Of a stretch of 16,399 nucleotides of DNA, positions 15,148-16,399 are shown piece after piece. The translations under genes were made by a program, and so were the position numbers. Position 1 is the first letter of the stretch. Every line of letters starts with the position of its first letter. The notes under the pieces are model-generated. The model saw nothing but the letters and a program-made list of their open reading frames with translations, had not been told where the DNA came from and ran no database searches. Source of the DNA: Paracoccaceae bacterium (GTDB lineage: Bacteria; Pseudomonadota; Alphaproteobacteria; Rhodobacterales; Rhodobacteraceae); contig WFTU01000248.1 in NCBI GenBank assembly GCA_015485375.1, forward strand, positions 1 to 16,399. Reading direction: 5' to 3'.

Positions 15148-16161
15148 CTACGGCACGATAACCACCTTGCCGTCCGGCAGTTTTGTCGCCTCCGCCAGCC
15201 CCGTCACGACCTCCGCGAGTTTAAGCCGTTTCGCGACATCGGTGTGCCAGCGCCCGTCGGCAAAACGGGCCTGCACCTCGGCGACGACTTTCATTTGTTC
15301 GGCGGGCGGGGTGGAGCGCATCCATTGTGTGAGCCAGAACCCCTCGATCCGTTTGCCCATGAAAATCAGTTGCCCCATTTCGCTCAGGCAGGGCGTATCG
15401 GTGCCGAGCTTGCCGTAGGACACCCAGCGGGCGCGGTTCGGCATCAGGGTAAACACCTGTTCCGAGATCCGGTCCGATACCGCATCGAGGAAAACGCGCG
15501 GTTTATACTGGCGGCTGGCGTTGGCGAACTGTCCGGCGAAATCCGGCGCCGTGACATCCAGCACCTCCGCCGCGCCGAGCGCCTTGAGCGGGGCGACGGT
15601 TTCGCCGCGCCGCACCAGTCCGATGGCTTTCAGCCCCGTGTCCTGCGCCAGACCGATCATCAGCTTGCCGAGCTGGCTGCCCGCCGCGGAAATAACGAAG
15701 GCATCGCCCTCCGCTGCCGCCATATGCACCATGGCCATGGCGGTCATCGGATTGACGATCTGCGCCGCGCCGTCCTCGTCGGATATATCGTCGCGCAGCG
15801 GGATGCAGTTCATCGCATCGGTCAGCGCATATTCCGCCCACGCACCGGAGCCGTTCTGCGATACCGCAAAAGCCACCCGTTTGCCGAGTAGACCTTCGGC
15901 CCCTGCGCCGGTTTCCACCACATCGCCGCACCCCTCGAACCCCGCAGGGCGGCCCTTGACGCGCGGCTGGCCGTATTCGCCCTTGATGAAATGCAGATCG
16001 GACGGATTGACCGAGGATGCCCGCAAACGGATCACCACCTGCCCCGCAGCGGGTTCGGGTTCGGGAATGTCGACATTGTGAAGATAAAGCCCCGCATCGG
16101 AAATCGCGGGGCCGGTGGACTCGCCGGAATATCCGTCATCATTCAGGACAACGGCAAACAC
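15148..16161 (-). CDS. MDR-family NAD(P)H-dependent oxidoreductase (quinone/enoyl reductase-like)
   Basis: A 337-residue soluble enzyme of the medium-chain dehydrogenase/reductase superfamily, non-zinc branch. The N-terminal GroES-like domain has 'IRLRASSVNPSDLHFIKGEY' and 'GRPAGFEGCGDVVETGAGAE'. The Rossmann part has 'NPMTAMAMV' and 'FVISAAGSQLGKLMIGLAQD', the family's AAxSxxG cofactor motif. The catalytic and structural zinc cysteine sets of alcohol dehydrogenases are not present. It resembles quinone oxidoreductases and mitochondrial-type 2-enoyl thioester reductases; the substrate is unknown. The start is GTG at 16161, three bases after the Irr stop codon and in the same frame (TAG CGC GTG). 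There is no nearby Met, and the N-terminus starts as expected for the family. GGAAAG upstream is a modest ribosome site. It is co-transcribed with the irr-like gene. Confidence 0.82.
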   Translation of the reverse strand: MFAVVLNDDGYSGESTGPAISDAGLYLHNVDIPEPEPAAGQVVIRLRASSVNPSDLHFIKGEYGQPRVKGRPAGFEGCGDVVETGAGAEGLLGKRVAFAVSQNGSGAWAEYALTDAMNCIPLRDDISDEDGAAQIVNPMTAMAMVHMAAAEGDAFVISAAGSQLGKLMIGLAQDTGLKAIGLVRRGETVAPLKALGAAEVLDVTAPDFAGQFANASRQYKPRVFLDAVSDRISEQVFTLMPNRARWVSYGKLGTDTPCLSEMGQLIFMGKRIEGFWLTQWMRSTPPAEQMKVVAEVQARFADGRWHTDVAKRLKLAEVVTGLAEATKLPDGKVVIVP

Positions 16162-16164
16162 GCG

Positions 16165-16350
16165 CTAGTCTTTCCGCACGCGGATCACCACGTCGATTTT
16201 TGAAATCGTGGTGCCTTCGGGGGCTTTCGGCATGCTGGCAAAGGTCACAGCGTCCGAGGGAGCATCGGTCAGCGTGTTGTCGTCTTCCCAGTAGTAATGC
16301 GGGTGGTCGTCAAGGCGTGTGTCGAAGTAGGAACCGTTGCCGTCCACCGT
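16165..16350 (-). CDS. irr: C-terminal part of an Irr-like Fur-family regulator (interrupted)
   Basis: About 61 residues ending at TAG (16165-16167): T-V-D-G-N-G-S-Y-F-D-T-R, then LDDHPHYYWEDDNTLTDAP and a closing 'ISKIDVVIRVRKD'. This is the dimerisation domain of the Fur family, in the form typical of Irr. The 'HPHYYWED' histidine motif is present, and the CxxC structural-zinc pairs of true Fur are absent (Trp where Fur has its first Cys). Irr controls haem- and iron-responsive genes in Alphaproteobacteria. The frame is blocked upstream by TAG at 16351-16353, because the adjoining N-terminal part lies in inverted orientation on the other strand (16343-16399). The open frame alone would start at GTG 16347, which is not a true start. 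Confidence 0.75.
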   Translation of the reverse strand, partial: TVDGNGSYFDTRLDDHPHYYWEDDNTLTDAPSDAVTFASMPKAPEGTTISKIDVVIRVRKD

Positions 16351-16399
16351 CTACAACACCCTGCGCGCCTTTTGCGAGGCGGGGCTGATGAAAGAGGTG
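16343..16399 (+). pseudogene. Winged-helix segment of the same Irr-like gene, in inverted orientation
   Basis: The plus strand reads S-T-V-Y-N-T-L-R-A-F-C-E-A-G-L-M-K-E-V to the last base of the window. In Fur/Irr proteins this recognition-helix block (TVYNTL...F...GL..EV) lies immediately before the residues that begin the minus-strand C-terminal part (TVDGNGSYFDT). The two pieces are therefore adjacent parts of one gene on opposite strands. They share TCCACCGT (16343-16350), which reads S-T-V on plus and as ACGGTGGA, T-V-D, on minus. The rest of the gene is not in the window. Confidence 0.75.

Overview
The window looks like a chromosomal segment of an alphaproteobacterium, most likely a Rhodobacterales (Roseobacter-type) species. 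The reasons are high G+C, a short FlgA, the compact flgB-flgC-fliE-fliQ-flgF-flgG-flgA-flgH-fliL order, a short-chain fatty acyl-CoA type XRE regulator, and an Irr-type Fur protein. I saw no tRNA, rRNA, insertion sequence or CRISPR array.

Left part (1-6335): the window opens with the 3' end of a small gene (perhaps an ArsR-type regulator). It converges on a minus-strand flagellar operon running flgB, flgC, fliE, fliQ, flgF, flgG, flgA, flgH, fliL, with coupled or nearly coupled junctions. These genes encode the proximal and distal rod, the MS ring-rod adapter, one export-gate subunit, the L ring with its P-ring chaperone partner, and the stator-associated FliL. fliI, the export ATPase, diverges from flgB on the plus strand. 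A shared 10-base element (TTCTTAACCC) lies about 45-50 nt before both fliI and flgF in the same orientation and may be a CtrA-type site.

Middle part (6312-15050): this looks like a carboxylate acquisition and activation locus. A minus-strand XRE/DUF2083 regulator of the ScfR kind (RamB/PccR/MccR relatives) diverges from a Tat-exported periplasmic binding protein. The binding protein is followed by two Liv-type permeases, two ABC ATPases and an acetyl-CoA synthetase, then a strong intrinsic terminator. The divergent spacer carries a dense array of TTAC/GTAA half-sites, including two inverted pairs with identical 10-bp spacing. A hairpin after the binding-protein gene probably sets high expression of that protein relative to the membrane components. 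The linkage of fatty-acyl-CoA regulator, high-affinity importer and Acs suggests that the transporter imports acetate or another short-chain acid rather than branched-chain amino acids. This is inference.

Right part (15051-16399): a 20-bp perfect palindrome is followed on the minus strand by an MDR-family (quinone or enoyl reductase-like) oxidoreductase, preceded by the end of an Irr-like Fur regulator gene. At 16343-16350 the Irr reading switches strand. The C-terminal part reads on the minus strand and the residues immediately N-terminal to it read on the plus strand to the window end. This indicates either a small inversion at a short inverted repeat or a fold-back chimera at a contig end.
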